Notes under the pieces: generated by a model | Seen by the model: the letters and a program-made list of their open reading frames with translations, nothing else | Databases searched by the model: none | What the model was told of the DNA's origin: nothing | Part shown: positions 52,408 through 60,945 of the stretch, one piece after another | Position numbering within the stretch: position 1 is the first letter of the stretch | Layout: each line of letters starts with the position of its first letter | Source: Micromonospora sp. NBC_01813 | Lineage (GTDB): Bacteria; Actinomycetota; Actinomycetes; Mycobacteriales; Micromonosporaceae | DNA: 64,000 nucleotides | Assembly (NCBI RefSeq): GCF_035917335.1 | Contig: NZ_CP109067.1 | Location: forward strand, 4,587,001 to 4,651,000 | Direction: 5' to 3' | Made by a program: the position numbers and the translations under genes

Positions 52408-52895
52408 GGCGCGGCTCCGTCGTCTGGGACGAAGCGCTCAACGGGTCGTACGACCGTGGCGCGGACCGACCACCGTACACCGGGGACGACGGTCGCGGCG
52501 GTGCCGGTGATCTCGGTGCGGACCTCGGTGGCGGTACGGGTCACCGACACCGACGGGTCCTTGAGTACTCCGTCGCCGATCGCGGCGAGGGTCTGCTGGC
52601 CCGCGTCACGGCCGGTGGCGGCGCTGGACTGGTAGCCGGCGGCGGTGTTGGCCGCTCGGTTCGCAGCACTCTGGGCGATGTGGGTGGCGTGCATGAACAC
52701 TCCGGCCTGGATCACGAACATGACGATGAGGAGTAGGAGCGGCATCGCGATGGCCAGCTCGGCTGTGGCGGCGCCGGTCTCGGAGCCGGCGACAACGCGG
52801 CGGCATCGGGTGCGTAGCCGCCTGGCCGCGCCGAGCGCCGGGGAGGGCCGGCGCTCGGCGCGGTGCTCCGCGACGGTGACGGTTTGCGGCGGCAT
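52404..52895 (-). CDS. TadE-family pseudopilin, second
   Basis: A 163-residue protein: GAATAELAIAMPLLLLIVMFVIQAG is the TadE membrane signal with the Glu following the cleavage region, and AQSAANRAANTAAGYQSS is the helical spine. A beta-rich end (VSVTRTATEVRTEITGTAATVV) follows. It sits beside a second TadE gene, giving two minor pseudopilins in tandem. Confidence 0.82.
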   Translation of the reverse strand: MPPQTVTVAEHRAERRPSPALGAARRLRTRCRRVVAGSETGAATAELAIAMPLLLLIVMFVIQAGVFMHATHIAQSAANRAANTAAGYQSSAATGRDAGQQTLAAIGDGVLKDPSVSVTRTATEVRTEITGTAATVVPGVRWSVRATVVRPVERFVPDDGAAP

Positions 52896-52900
52896 CGGTG

Positions 52901-53092
52901 TCAGCCGAGGTTGATGCTGTTGGCCTTGCCCGCGACCTTGACCGCGATGATGCCGATGACCGCGATCGCCAGGGTCACCAGCAGGGCGGTGACGAGGACG
53001 GACTCGGTGGAGTAGCCGCCGTCGGGGTTGGCGCGGGCTGCCTGCCAGCGGTGCCGCAGCTCGGCGGCCAGGTAGGTGAGGAGAGCGGACAT
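52901..53092 (-). CDS. Small Flp-type pilin-like protein
   Basis: A 63-residue protein from the ATG at 53092 (GGAGG ten bases upstream). It is one helix-rich chain with GYSTESVLVTALLVTLAIAVIGIIAVKVAGK, a hydrophobic core as in Flp major pilins of Tad systems. The segment before it (LRHRWQAARANPD) is basic and hydrophilic, typical of a prepilin leader. It is the likely main pilus subunit. Confidence 0.72.
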   Translation of the reverse strand: MSALLTYLAAELRHRWQAARANPDGGYSTESVLVTALLVTLAIAVIGIIAVKVAGKANSINLG

Positions 53093-53153
53093 TGCGTGTT
53101 CCTCCAATGCGGTACGGAGTGCTGGTGACTGGTCGGGATTGGTGGAGTGCTTC

Positions 53154-54050
53154 CTAGAGACCGCCGAGGACGGCGGCCATCGCGGGATAGCCGAGGAAGA
53201 TCAGGAAGCCGGCGAACAGGGCGACGATGGGCAACGCCATACGCTCGGTCGCGGCATTCGCCTCGCCTTCGGCGTCGGTGAGTTGCCGGGCGCGTAGGGC
53301 GATGGCGCGGGACCGCAGGGACGCGCGGACCTTGGCCCCCTCGGTGCCGGCCAGCCCGACGGTGGCGGCGAGCTGCTGCAACTCGGCGACGGCGACCCGG
53401 CGGCCGAGGGCGGCGAGGATGTCCCACGGCGGTACCCGGGCCAGCCGCGCCTCGGCGAGGGCGTAGCGCAGTTCGGTGTAGGCGGGACCGGAGCCGACCT
53501 TCGCGGCGTCGTCAAGCGCCTGGTCCACCCCGGCTCCGGACGCGAGGCTGATCACGACCAGATCGAGGAACGACGACAGGGCGTCGCGGAACGCGGCCCG
53601 ATGCTTGGCGGCCTCCGACCGTACGGACAGTTCCGGTGCGAGGAACCCGGCCACGCCGAGCAGCAGCGACGCGGCGGCCGGCATCGTCACGCCGGTGCCC
53701 ACTCCGGCCAGGGCAAGCAGCGACGCGGCGGCGGGAGGCAGCAGGAGCCCGAACACGGCCGCGGTCGCCTGCTCGGCGAGGTGCACCTCTACCGGCTTGT
53801 CGACGGTGGCGAGGTCCCGGCGGGTCGAGGCAAGCGGCAGCCCGGCGCGGCGCAGCCACCGCACCGCCGGGCGGCCCCACCGCCCCGACCACCCCACCGG
53901 CGGGGCGGTGGCGGCGGCATCGACCACGTCGATGCCGTACGGGGCGTCGAGGGCTTTGTCCAACCGAGGTGGACGGGGAAACCAGCCCACCACCATCAGC
54001 CACAGTCCGAGGCCGGTGCCGAGCCCGGCCAGCAACACCAGACCGGTCAT
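53154..54050 (-). CDS. tadC: TadC-like type II secretion system F-family protein
   Basis: A 298-residue membrane platform protein. The GspF-type signature AAFRDALSSFLDLVVISLASGAGVDQALDDA appears near residues 150-180 and helices at each end (FAGFLIFLGYPAMAAVLGGL at the C-terminus) match TadC. It interacts with TadB and the TadA ATPase to build the pilus. The start overlaps the TadB stop by 4 bp. Confidence 0.85.
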   Translation of the reverse strand: MTGLVLLAGLGTGLGLWLMVVGWFPRPPRLDKALDAPYGIDVVDAAATAPPVGWSGRWGRPAVRWLRRAGLPLASTRRDLATVDKPVEVHLAEQATAAVFGLLLPPAAASLLALAGVGTGVTMPAAASLLLGVAGFLAPELSVRSEAAKHRAAFRDALSSFLDLVVISLASGAGVDQALDDAAKVGSGPAYTELRYALAEARLARVPPWDILAALGRRVAVAELQQLAATVGLAGTEGAKVRASLRSRAIALRARQLTDAEGEANAATERMALPIVALFAGFLIFLGYPAMAAVLGGL

Positions 54051-54952
54051 GTCGGCACCGCCCGCGACTCGTCCGGCGCGGCGGCACCCGCCAAGACCCT
54101 GGACGCATCTCGGTCACGCATGAGCCGGCCAAGCCACGCGAACGCCAACGCGAAGCAGCCGCCGGCGGCCAGGAGCACCAGCTGACCGGTCGGGGTGTCG
54201 AACGGGGCGAGGTAGCCCCGGTTGAGTAGGGCCAGCATCCCGGCCATGGCCAGGGTCGCACCGACGATGACCCGAGCGGAGGTGCGGTTGCGTTTGCGGG
54301 CGGCGGCCACGCGTTGCCGGGAGGCGACCTTCGCCCGCGCGGACGCTGCCAGCTCGCCCAACACGTCGCCGAGCTGCCCGGCGCTGCCCCGCGCGGCCAT
54401 CACCAGCCCGGCGACCACAAGATCAGCGGTCGGATCGGCCAGCTCGTCGGCGAACCCGCGCAGCGCGTCCGGTAGCCGCCAACTGCGCTGCAGGCGCACC
54501 GCGAGCCGGGTCACCTCCTCGCGGATCGGCTCCGGGGATTCGATCGCGCTAGCGGTGATCGCCTGCTCCAGCCCGGCAGCGCCGGACAGGTTGTCCCGCA
54601 ACGCCTCCGTCCAGGTCGCGATGGCCTCGATCCGGGCCACCCGGCGAGCGTGGTCGCGGTCCGGGCCGATGATGGCCGGCAGCATCCACGCCCCGGCCGC
54701 TGCCAGACCTGCTGCGACCGGCCAGCGCGTCACCACACCGACGACCACGCCCACAGCCAGGCACAGCGCCACCCGACGCCGGTCAACCGGGCCACGGGTC
54801 GCGGCGAGCCTCGACCACCACGACTGCATGACGGAGTCGACGGGCCCGCTGTCATCGTGAGACAACAGTCCCCAGGTGACCAGCAGCAGCCCGAACGCGG
54901 TTGCGGCCCCCAGCACGGCGGCGAGGGGCACCGTCAACACCATCACCACCAC
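54047..54952 (-). CDS. tadB: TadB-like type II secretion system F-family protein
   Basis: A 301-residue membrane protein with the GspF core IATWTEALRDNLSGAAGLEQAITASAI and RGSAGQLGDVLGELAASARA, flanked by membrane helices (VLTVPLAAVLGAATAFGLLLVTWGLL at the N-terminus, VLLAAGGCFALAFAWLG near the C-terminus). It forms the inner-membrane platform with TadC. Several GTG codons (54952-54944) and an ATG precede the first hydrophobic stretch, so the exact start is uncertain by a few residues. Confidence 0.83.
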   Translation of the reverse strand: MVVMVLTVPLAAVLGAATAFGLLLVTWGLLSHDDSGPVDSVMQSWWSRLAATRGPVDRRRVALCLAVGVVVGVVTRWPVAAGLAAAGAWMLPAIIGPDRDHARRVARIEAIATWTEALRDNLSGAAGLEQAITASAIESPEPIREEVTRLAVRLQRSWRLPDALRGFADELADPTADLVVAGLVMAARGSAGQLGDVLGELAASARAKVASRQRVAAARKRNRTSARVIVGATLAMAGMLALLNRGYLAPFDTPTGQLVLLAAGGCFALAFAWLGRLMRDRDASRVLAGAAAPDESRAVPT

Positions 54953-56328
54953 CCCCCACCCGGTGCGGTGCGGGCCTCATCGAGCAACCCCGGGTCGAAG
55001 CCGCACCCCGCCAACGCCGACAGCAACCCGGTCGACGCAGGCGCACCCGGCACCGCCCGCCCATCCGCACCGGGGCGGAAGATCTCGTTGCTGGACACGG
55101 CCAGCCCGTCCGCGCCGACCACCTCCCGCGCCGACGTCACCGCCCGCACCCCGGCACCGGTGAACCCCAGGTGTACGACCAGGTGCACCGCCTCGGCGAC
55201 CAGAAGATTGGTCGTGGCCGGGTCGAGGCGCTCCGGTGCCTGCGCGGCGTAGAGCATGAGCTTGTTGAACGCCCCGGCGCTCGACGAGGCGTGGATCGTT
55301 CCGAGGCTGCCGTCGTTGCCCTGCGACATGGCGTTGAGCATGGGGATGACCTCATGCCCGCGGATCTCTCCGACGATGACTCGGTCCGGCGACATCCGAA
55401 GCCCTGAACGGAACAGGCTGCTCATGTCGACCGCGCCTTCGCCCTCGACGTTGGCCTCCCGCGACTGCAACGGCACCACATCCGGATGCACTGCCTTGTC
55501 CGCGTCGAGAGCCAGCTCGTAGGTGTCCTCGATCGTCACGATCCGCTCGCCGGGCGGGATCGCCGACGCCAGCGCCCGTAGGAGGGTCGTCTTGCCCGCG
55601 CCGGTACGCCCGGCGATGAGCACGTTCAACCTCGCCCGCACCGCAGCGGCCAGCAACTCCCGCAGCACGGGGTTCACGGTGCCGAGCTGCTCCAGATCAG
55701 CCAGGGTGACCTTCACGTATCCGTGCCGGCGGATCGACAGCGCCGGACGCCGGGTCACCGACATGATCGCGTGCAGCCGGGAACCGTCCGCGAGTTGCAG
55801 GTTCATCACCGGGGCGGCCCGGTCCCAGCGGCGTTCCTCCGCGCCCTCACCGCCGGTCTCAGCGCGGCCGGCGTCAGCCGCCAGCCGCCGAATCAGCTCC
55901 ACCATCTCCGCATCGGAATCGGCGATCGGCCCGACCTGTGCCCGGCGGCCATCTGAGTAGCGGACGAACACCTGGTCACACCCGTTGGCGTTGACCTCCT
56001 CGATCCGTTCGTCGTTGAGCAACGGCTGCAGACCGCCCGCGCCGAGCAGCATGTCCGCCACCGCCCGGCCCACCCGCGACTCGACATCCGGACGCAACGG
56101 CGGACGCCCGGCGTTCATCTCCTCCGTGGCGTACGCGTCCAGCACCTCACTGATCAACCGCCGGGTCGTCGCCGCACGGTCGTCTGCCGGCATCGGCGCA
56201 CCAGCCGCCGTCTCGTACGCCCGGGTGGCCCGGGTGAGCCGCTCAGCGACCTCCCGACGGACACGCCGCACCACCGTGGCCTCGCCGACCTCACCCGCGA
56301 CCGGAGCCGGCAGGAACGGGCTGGTCAT
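54943..56328 (-). CDS. tadA: TadA/CpaF-like pilus assembly ATPase
   Basis: A 461-residue secretion ATPase that drives pilus polymerisation from the cytoplasmic face. The N-terminal domain with GVRRV-like arms leads to GAGGLQPLLNDERIEEVNANG, the TadA signature. Walker A IAGRTGAGKTTLL has Lys246; IVTIEDTYELALDA is the Asp box and VIVGEIRGHEVIPML the Walker B-like segment, with the His box in SLGTIHASSS. Start ATG 56328 overlaps the TadZ stop (ATGA). Confidence 0.93.
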   Translation of the reverse strand: MTSPFLPAPVAGEVGEATVVRRVRREVAERLTRATRAYETAAGAPMPADDRAATTRRLISEVLDAYATEEMNAGRPPLRPDVESRVGRAVADMLLGAGGLQPLLNDERIEEVNANGCDQVFVRYSDGRRAQVGPIADSDAEMVELIRRLAADAGRAETGGEGAEERRWDRAAPVMNLQLADGSRLHAIMSVTRRPALSIRRHGYVKVTLADLEQLGTVNPVLRELLAAAVRARLNVLIAGRTGAGKTTLLRALASAIPPGERIVTIEDTYELALDADKAVHPDVVPLQSREANVEGEGAVDMSSLFRSGLRMSPDRVIVGEIRGHEVIPMLNAMSQGNDGSLGTIHASSSAGAFNKLMLYAAQAPERLDPATTNLLVAEAVHLVVHLGFTGAGVRAVTSAREVVGADGLAVSSNEIFRPGADGRAVPGAPASTGLLSALAGCGFDPGLLDEARTAPGGGWW

Positions 56329-57131
56329 GGTGTCGCCTCCGGCGCTGTATCGGGCTGCGGCGCCGCGACGGGCAGGTACGGGGCGAGATCGGTCCACAGC
56401 CGCGAGTACGCCGCCATCAGCGGCAGCCGACGCCACCGCGAACCAGCTACGAGACCCCCGCCGAGCACCGCCGCCGCCCGCCGGTCATCCGGCAGCGGGC
56501 CCAACACACTCACCGCCTCCGGATCACGCGCCAACTCCTGCCCGACGTGAGTAGCCACGACATCCGCCACCTCCGCCGCCGAGTACGCCCCACCCGCACC
56601 GAGCAGCACCACCAGCCGACCCGCACCCGCATCAACCAGATCGCCCAGGTGCTCCCGCACATGCGCCACCTCGTCGGCGTTCGCGCGCACCAGCACCAAC
56701 ACCACGTCCGCGAGCCGCAGCAACGGCCACACCGGCGACCCCGGCCCCAACCGGCCGCAGTCCGCCACCACCACCCGATCCGGCGCGGTCAGCACCGCCC
56801 GGCCGCTGCCGGTCAACTCCGGCACCGCCGCCCGGGTCTGCGCACCACCAGCCGGAGCAACTACCACCGGCACCGCGATCTCAGCCAACGGCAACTGTTG
56901 CGACGCGACGGCGAACACATCCCCGGGGCTCGCCGCACCCCGCGCCGCAGCCGCCAGGTCCACGATGCTCGGCACCGCCCGCAACCGGTGCCGTCGCGTC
57001 ACGTCGCCACCGGCCGGATCACACTCCACCACCACCGGCCGCGCCCACTCCGGCGCCACCGCGGCCAACCCGAGCGCCGTCGTCGTCGCACCCGGACGAC
57101 CCTTCACGTACGTCACCGCCAGCAGAGGCAT
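56325..57131 (-). CDS. TadZ/CpaE-like ParA ATPase
   Basis: A 268-residue protein with a deviant Walker motif (KGRPGATTTALGL), VVECDPAGGDVTRRH and VVADCGRLGPGSPV, and ends with VLGPLPDDRRAAAVLGGG. This is the MinD/ParA-like TadZ of actinobacterial Tad loci, which positions the assembly complex at the pole. The P-loop lacks the usual second Lys-rich part but keeps the GATTT core. Confidence 0.82.
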   Translation of the reverse strand: MPLLAVTYVKGRPGATTTALGLAAVAPEWARPVVVECDPAGGDVTRRHRLRAVPSIVDLAAAARGAASPGDVFAVASQQLPLAEIAVPVVVAPAGGAQTRAAVPELTGSGRAVLTAPDRVVVADCGRLGPGSPVWPLLRLADVVLVLVRANADEVAHVREHLGDLVDAGAGRLVVLLGAGGAYSAAEVADVVATHVGQELARDPEAVSVLGPLPDDRRAAAVLGGGLVAGSRWRRLPLMAAYSRLWTDLAPYLPVAAPQPDTAPEATP

Positions 57132-57132
57132 G

Positions 57133-57837
57133 TCAGCCCTCCACCGGCGAGGTCTGCATCAGCACCACACCGCCAGCCGGAGCCGCCGCCAACACCGGCG
57201 CGTCCGAGGCACCCAACAGAAGGGTGATGACCGTCGCGCCCTGGCCATCCCCAGCGAGGTCAACCCCCAGCACCACCGCCGACAACCGATCCGGTGCCGC
57301 CGCCGAGCTGGCCGCCGGGTCCGGCTGGCCGTCGCCCCGTACGGAGGTCGAGACGTAGACCGCGACCCGCGCGCCAGCCGCCAGCCCTTGCGGATACTGG
57401 CCTGGCTTCACGGCCACCGAAGCGGTCACCTGACCACCCGGCGGAAACGCCGCGTCGCCGAGCACCTCCGGCGTCAACAACATCCCCGCCACCAACGGCA
57501 CCACCGCCGTACGACCCACCACCTCGACCGCGTCCGCAGCCGGCACCAGCCGTACCCCCGGATCACGGGCGGCCGAGACCTGCGTCAAGTCCGCAGCGGT
57601 AATCGCCTGCCCGGCCGCCACCGGCCGCGCCACCGCGAGCACCTGAACACGGTCACCGAGCTGCGCCGCGCCATACGCGTAGGCCAGCACACACACGATG
57701 ACCAGCAGGCCGCCCAGCGCCACGAACGGCAACCGGCGACGCCGCCGGGCTGCCCGCCACGGCCCCCGACCCGCACGGGCAGCAGCCGCCGCACCACCCT
57801 CTCGACCTGATTTTGGGCGCACGGAATCCAGCGCCAT
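57133..57837 (-). CDS. CpaB/RcpC-like SAF-domain protein
   Basis: A 234-residue protein from the ATG at 57837, with AGGAGG upstream. One membrane helix (LPFVALGGLLVIVCVLAYAYG) is followed by an SAF domain (VLAVARPVAAGQAITAADLTQVSAARDPG) and a beta-rich Flp-assembly region (PGQYPQGLAAGARVAVYVSTS). It is the typical outer-surface pilus assembly protein. Confidence 0.83.
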   Translation of the reverse strand: MALDSVRPKSGREGGAAAAARAGRGPWRAARRRRRLPFVALGGLLVIVCVLAYAYGAAQLGDRVQVLAVARPVAAGQAITAADLTQVSAARDPGVRLVPAADAVEVVGRTAVVPLVAGMLLTPEVLGDAAFPPGGQVTASVAVKPGQYPQGLAAGARVAVYVSTSVRGDGQPDPAASSAAAPDRLSAVVLGVDLAGDGQGATVITLLLGASDAPVLAAAPAGGVVLMQTSPVEG

Positions 57838-57885
57838 GACGTCTCCTCCTCGGACTCGGCGCTCGAACAAACCGAACTGGCTGGC

Positions 57886-58788
57886 CTAGCGAACGACCGC
57901 CTGCGACTCCTGAACCCGGGTCTGCACCTGCCCGCTCGTGGTCAGCCCCGGCACCGTGCCGGACTGCCCCGCACCAGCCCAGGTCACCTCCCACATCACC
58001 GTGACCACCACCATGTACACGCCGCCCGATGCGGCTGCAGACGACCGCCGGTAGACATGCCCGCAGTCAGGAGACGCCTGCGCCGGATCGACACCCGAAG
58101 CCCACGGCGTCCCCGGACCTTCACAGGCCACGGTCGTCCCGTCGCCCATCGACCACCTCGCCTGCACCGGCCGCGCCGTCGCCGTCACCGAGACACCCGG
58201 AACGGAAGCCGTCGCCGACTGCGCACGCCACGACCCCTCGTCGAGAGCCAGCCACACCGGCAGGTTGACCAGCTGCTGACCCGGAGGGTTCATTCGGATG
58301 ACGACCGTCGGTAGATCGAGGCGAGCCCGTGCCTGCCGGGCCAACACCGCCGGAGACACCACCGGCGGCTCACCAGCGATCCACACCACGCCTCCGAGCG
58401 ACGCGCTCTCGCCGTAGCAGGTCCGCATGTACCAGCCGCCCTCACCCGCCGGCTGACCGCCAAGAGCCTCGATAGTGGACGGCGACGGGTCGGTCGGCGC
58501 GTAGTAGCAGCCGTCTGCGCCTGCCCACGCTCCATCCCGCTCGCACGGAATCTCCTCACCGGAAGGGTTCCGGCACGTGCCGTCCCCACCTCGACCCCCG
58601 CCACCGTCGCCAGGGTTGGAGCCGCCGCCACCGCCGGGATCACCGGCCGTGACGTCGCATCCAGGCGCGCTAGGGTTGTTGTCGCAGCGCGTGTCCCCGA
58701 ATGGGTCCGCCTGTGCACGCATCGGTGCAACGAGCAGGACGGCTCCGGCCAGCATGAGCACCGCCGCCATACGTGCAAGCTTCAGCAT
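57886..58788 (-). CDS. Secreted Tad-locus protein with PKD-like domain
   Basis: A 300-residue exported protein from the ATG at 58788. A signal peptide (KLARMAAVLMLAGAVLLVAPMRAQA) and a Gly/Asp-rich low-complexity linker precede a Cys-rich middle (CRNPSGEEIPCERDGAWAGADGCYY) and a PKD-like segment (RWSMGDGTTVACEGPGTPW, CGHVYRRSS). It occurs in Tad loci of actinobacteria with unknown role; cell-surface pilus accessory is likely. Its start overlaps the upstream gene's stop by 7 bp. Confidence 0.7.
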   Translation of the reverse strand: MLKLARMAAVLMLAGAVLLVAPMRAQADPFGDTRCDNNPSAPGCDVTAGDPGGGGGSNPGDGGGGRGGDGTCRNPSGEEIPCERDGAWAGADGCYYAPTDPSPSTIEALGGQPAGEGGWYMRTCYGESASLGGVVWIAGEPPVVSPAVLARQARARLDLPTVVIRMNPPGQQLVNLPVWLALDEGSWRAQSATASVPGVSVTATARPVQARWSMGDGTTVACEGPGTPWASGVDPAQASPDCGHVYRRSSAAASGGVYMVVVTVMWEVTWAGAGQSGTVPGLTTSGQVQTRVQESQAVVR

Positions 58789-59333
58789 GATCCGATGTCC
58801 CCCACATCGAACGAGACCACCTTCCACGAGCCGTCTACCGGCTTGACCACGGCGGTGATGTTGCGCCGGCCCCGTGGATCGTTCTCGATCAGCTCGCCCG
58901 TGGCCTTGTCGTGCTTGGTCCAGTTCGTAGAGTCGCCGCAGTCGACGACGGTGACCTCGGTGGGTGCCTCGACTGGGCTCGCACCACTCACTCGTGCATT
59001 CATCACCGGTGCACCGCGCGTCACGACCCCGGTCTCCTGGTACGTGAACAGCACGTCAACAATCCGGGCCAACGCCCGCTCAGCCGCGTACTGCCGCAAC
59101 TCCGGCGCATCCGGATCGGGAACCTCTCCCGCCTTCGCCATCGCCTGCCACATCCCCACGTAGGCTGCTAACGCGTCTCGCTGCTCATCAGCCGGCTGAG
59201 GGCTCGCTACACCGGAAGGTCCCGCAGTCTGCGGTATAGGCGCCGATCCCGCAGGCCCACCCGAGCCGCATGCTGCGTTGATCAGCGCCATCGCCCCGAC
59301 AACGCAAATAACAAGCTGACGTTTCAGCACCGC
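58782..59333 (-). CDS. Lipoprotein heading the Tad operon
   Basis: A 183-residue lipoprotein: KRQLVICVVGAMALINAACGSG carries a lipobox with Cys about 22 residues from the GTG at 59333. GGAGGGG before this GTG favours it over another GTG 15 bases upstream. The mature part (ALAAYVGMWQAMAKAGEVPDPDAPELRQYAA..., WKVVSFDVGDIGSC) shows no catalytic motif. As the first gene of the Tad operon it may help anchor the pilus machinery outside the membrane. Confidence 0.72.
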   Translation of the reverse strand, partial: AVLKRQLVICVVGAMALINAACGSGGPAGSAPIPQTAGPSGVASPQPADEQRDALAAYVGMWQAMAKAGEVPDPDAPELRQYAAERALARIVDVLFTYQETGVVTRGAPVMNARVSGASPVEAPTEVTVVDCGDSTNWTKHDKATGELIENDPRGRRNITAVVKPVDGSWKVVSFDVGDIGSC

Positions 59334-59657
59334 CACCCCTCCCGACACGACTGAACGGATCCCGTTGACCTACCGGCCCGGTGGGCCTCAACGCTGCCGC
59401 CCCAGTTCAACGTCCACATCAAGGTCACCGGTCGTGTCTACACCACGACCCCAGGGTGATGTCTACGTGTGCACCTGCAGGTACGCGCACTTGATGGGGG
59501 TTGAACTCACGCGCATTGACTCACGTACGTCTACGTAACGCCATCGAGCCAGCACCCGGGATCCAGCAGGGAGACTGTCGCCTATGCGACAGAACCGTTG
59601 CTGTCGCTCCCGGCTCGAGTCCGGAAAAATTGACGCCCATGAGGGGGTGAGCCAGCG
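59334..59657. other. Divergent regulatory region, 324 bp
   Basis: Spacer between the Tad operon and the plus-strand regulator gene. TCTACGTG and ACGTACGT stretches at about 59460-59530 look palindromic, as expected for operators, and TTGACT near 59515 could be a -35 box. No gene is seen. Confidence 0.4.
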
Positions 59658-60002
59658 ATGAGTGACCGCGATCGAGCGGGGCAGACACTGGCTCTTCTGG
59701 CCCGACGCGGCACGTACGAGGTGCTGCTCGCCATCCAGGCGAGGGGCGGCACCGCCAGCTTCGCGCAGATCGCCACTGGGATGCGAAGGCCGGTCGCGCT
59801 ACTAAGAGAGATGGCCGCCGAGGGTCTCCTGGTCGCCCAAGATGGCGGCAGCCTGGACGACGAGCCCTGCGGCAAGACTCTCTTCTGCCTGACTGTCAAG
59901 GGCGAGGCAATATTCGGTCACCTGCTTCGTCTCCAGCAGTGGTTGACCTCACGACGGTCAACGACCAGCGCCTCTCGACCAAGGCAACCTGGTCCGCAAT
60001 AG
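59658..60002 (+). CDS. Winged-helix transcriptional regulator (PadR/HxlR-like)
   Basis: A 114-residue protein from the ATG at 59658 (GAGGGGGTGA upstream). It contains LALLARRGTYEVLLAIQARGGTASFAQIATGM..., then EMAAEGLLV and LFCLTVKGEAIFGHLL, a winged helix of the HxlR/PadR type. The C-terminus is basic and disordered. It is divergent from the Tad operon and may control it, though no operator was matched. Confidence 0.68.
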   Translation: MSDRDRAGQTLALLARRGTYEVLLAIQARGGTASFAQIATGMRRPVALLREMAAEGLLVAQDGGSLDDEPCGKTLFCLTVKGEAIFGHLLRLQQWLTSRRSTTSASRPRQPGPQ

Positions 60003-60166
60003 CCCTCTTTGAGACTTTCGTACTATGCCGATTCGTTCGCTGCCGGACGTTCTTTTGTGGACACTAGCCAGCCGTTGGTGCAGATCCGTCGATGGAGCTT
60101 TGCGTGATCACATACACTGTGCTGTCGGTGCGTCGCGCGCTCGTGACCCTGGGGAGGTGAGTTGCG

Positions 60167-60484
60167 CTGACAAACGAACTGGAACTCCTACTGAGCATCC
60201 TGGCGAAACGAAAGCTGTCCATCGCGATCTTGAACGCCCTTCACAACGGACCCCTCCGGTACTCCAACCTGCACCACGCGGTGTCCCAGACCAGCCCTTC
60301 CACCGTGCACGCCCGTACGCTCACCGACACCCTGACCTATCTGCGCGCCCAAGATCTTGTCGAGCACCATCAGGAGGACGACAGCGCGGACTACCGGCTG
60401 ACTCCCGGGGGCGAGGAACTGGTCGGTCTCCTCGAGGAGATCAAACGTTGGAGCCGACAGCACCGCGCCAGTCCCAAGCCCTGA
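60167..60484 (+). CDS. HxlR-like winged-helix regulator with CTG start
   Basis: Translation from CTG at 60167 gives 105 residues: TNELELLLSILAKRKLSIAILNALHNGPLRYSNLHHAVSQ and DTLTYLRAQDLVEHHQEDDSADYRLTPGGEELVGLLEEIK. The length and pattern fit an HxlR winged helix, but without the usual first cysteine. GGGGAGG lies nine bases before the CTG. Starting at the internal TTG (60230) would remove the first helix. It may form a pair with the preceding regulator. Confidence 0.6.
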   Translation: MTNELELLLSILAKRKLSIAILNALHNGPLRYSNLHHAVSQTSPSTVHARTLTDTLTYLRAQDLVEHHQEDDSADYRLTPGGEELVGLLEEIKRWSRQHRASPKP

Positions 60485-60945
60485 TGCCGCCATCTACTCG
60501 GGCTTCCTGGTGGTTTCGCCGAGATCGCAAACCTCGTAGAGATCCCGAGGAGGTAGCGCGGGCATGAACGGGCAACCGACAAACGCGACCGGGCGAACCC
60601 AGGCGGCGGCTGGAAGGCCTGCCGTGAGGGCGCGTTGACGCGGTGGACGCCAAGGCCGGTGGTGAACTGGTGGGAGCGGGACACGGCCAGGACGTACCCG
60701 AGCCCCAGGTAGCGCAGCCGGGTGACGAGGTGAGGATCGTTGCCGTAGTCCGTATGTCAGTCGCAGCAGCTACCCAGGGCCCAAGGCTCGCCCTTGTGGC
60801 TGCGCGTCGGTGCGGTTCGGCGGCTGCTCGACGACCGTTTCGAGTTGCGCGTACGCGAGGATGTCGACATGCCTCACGAGCCCCGGGACCACTTGATCGG
60901 GAGCATGCTCGCTGATTTACCCGCTATCCGCTATGGTTACGGACC
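60485..60945. other. Degenerate region between regulator and 383-residue protein
   Basis: Contains the transposase remnant below and short frames of low quality. A 24-residue frame with AGGAGG at 60564-60638 is possible but unproven. An open stretch at 60794-60945 (WLRVGAVRRLLDDRFELRVREDVDMPHE) may be part of another decayed gene. Confidence 0.4.
60630..60756 (-). pseudogene. IS701-like transposase remnant
   Basis: The minus strand encodes DYGNDPHLVTRLRYLGLGYVLAVSRSH, then FTTGLGVHRV, the pattern YGND...YVLAV of IS701-family DDE transposases. A stop codon stands directly before it and the rest of the protein is missing, so it is a scar of an insertion. Confidence 0.55.
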
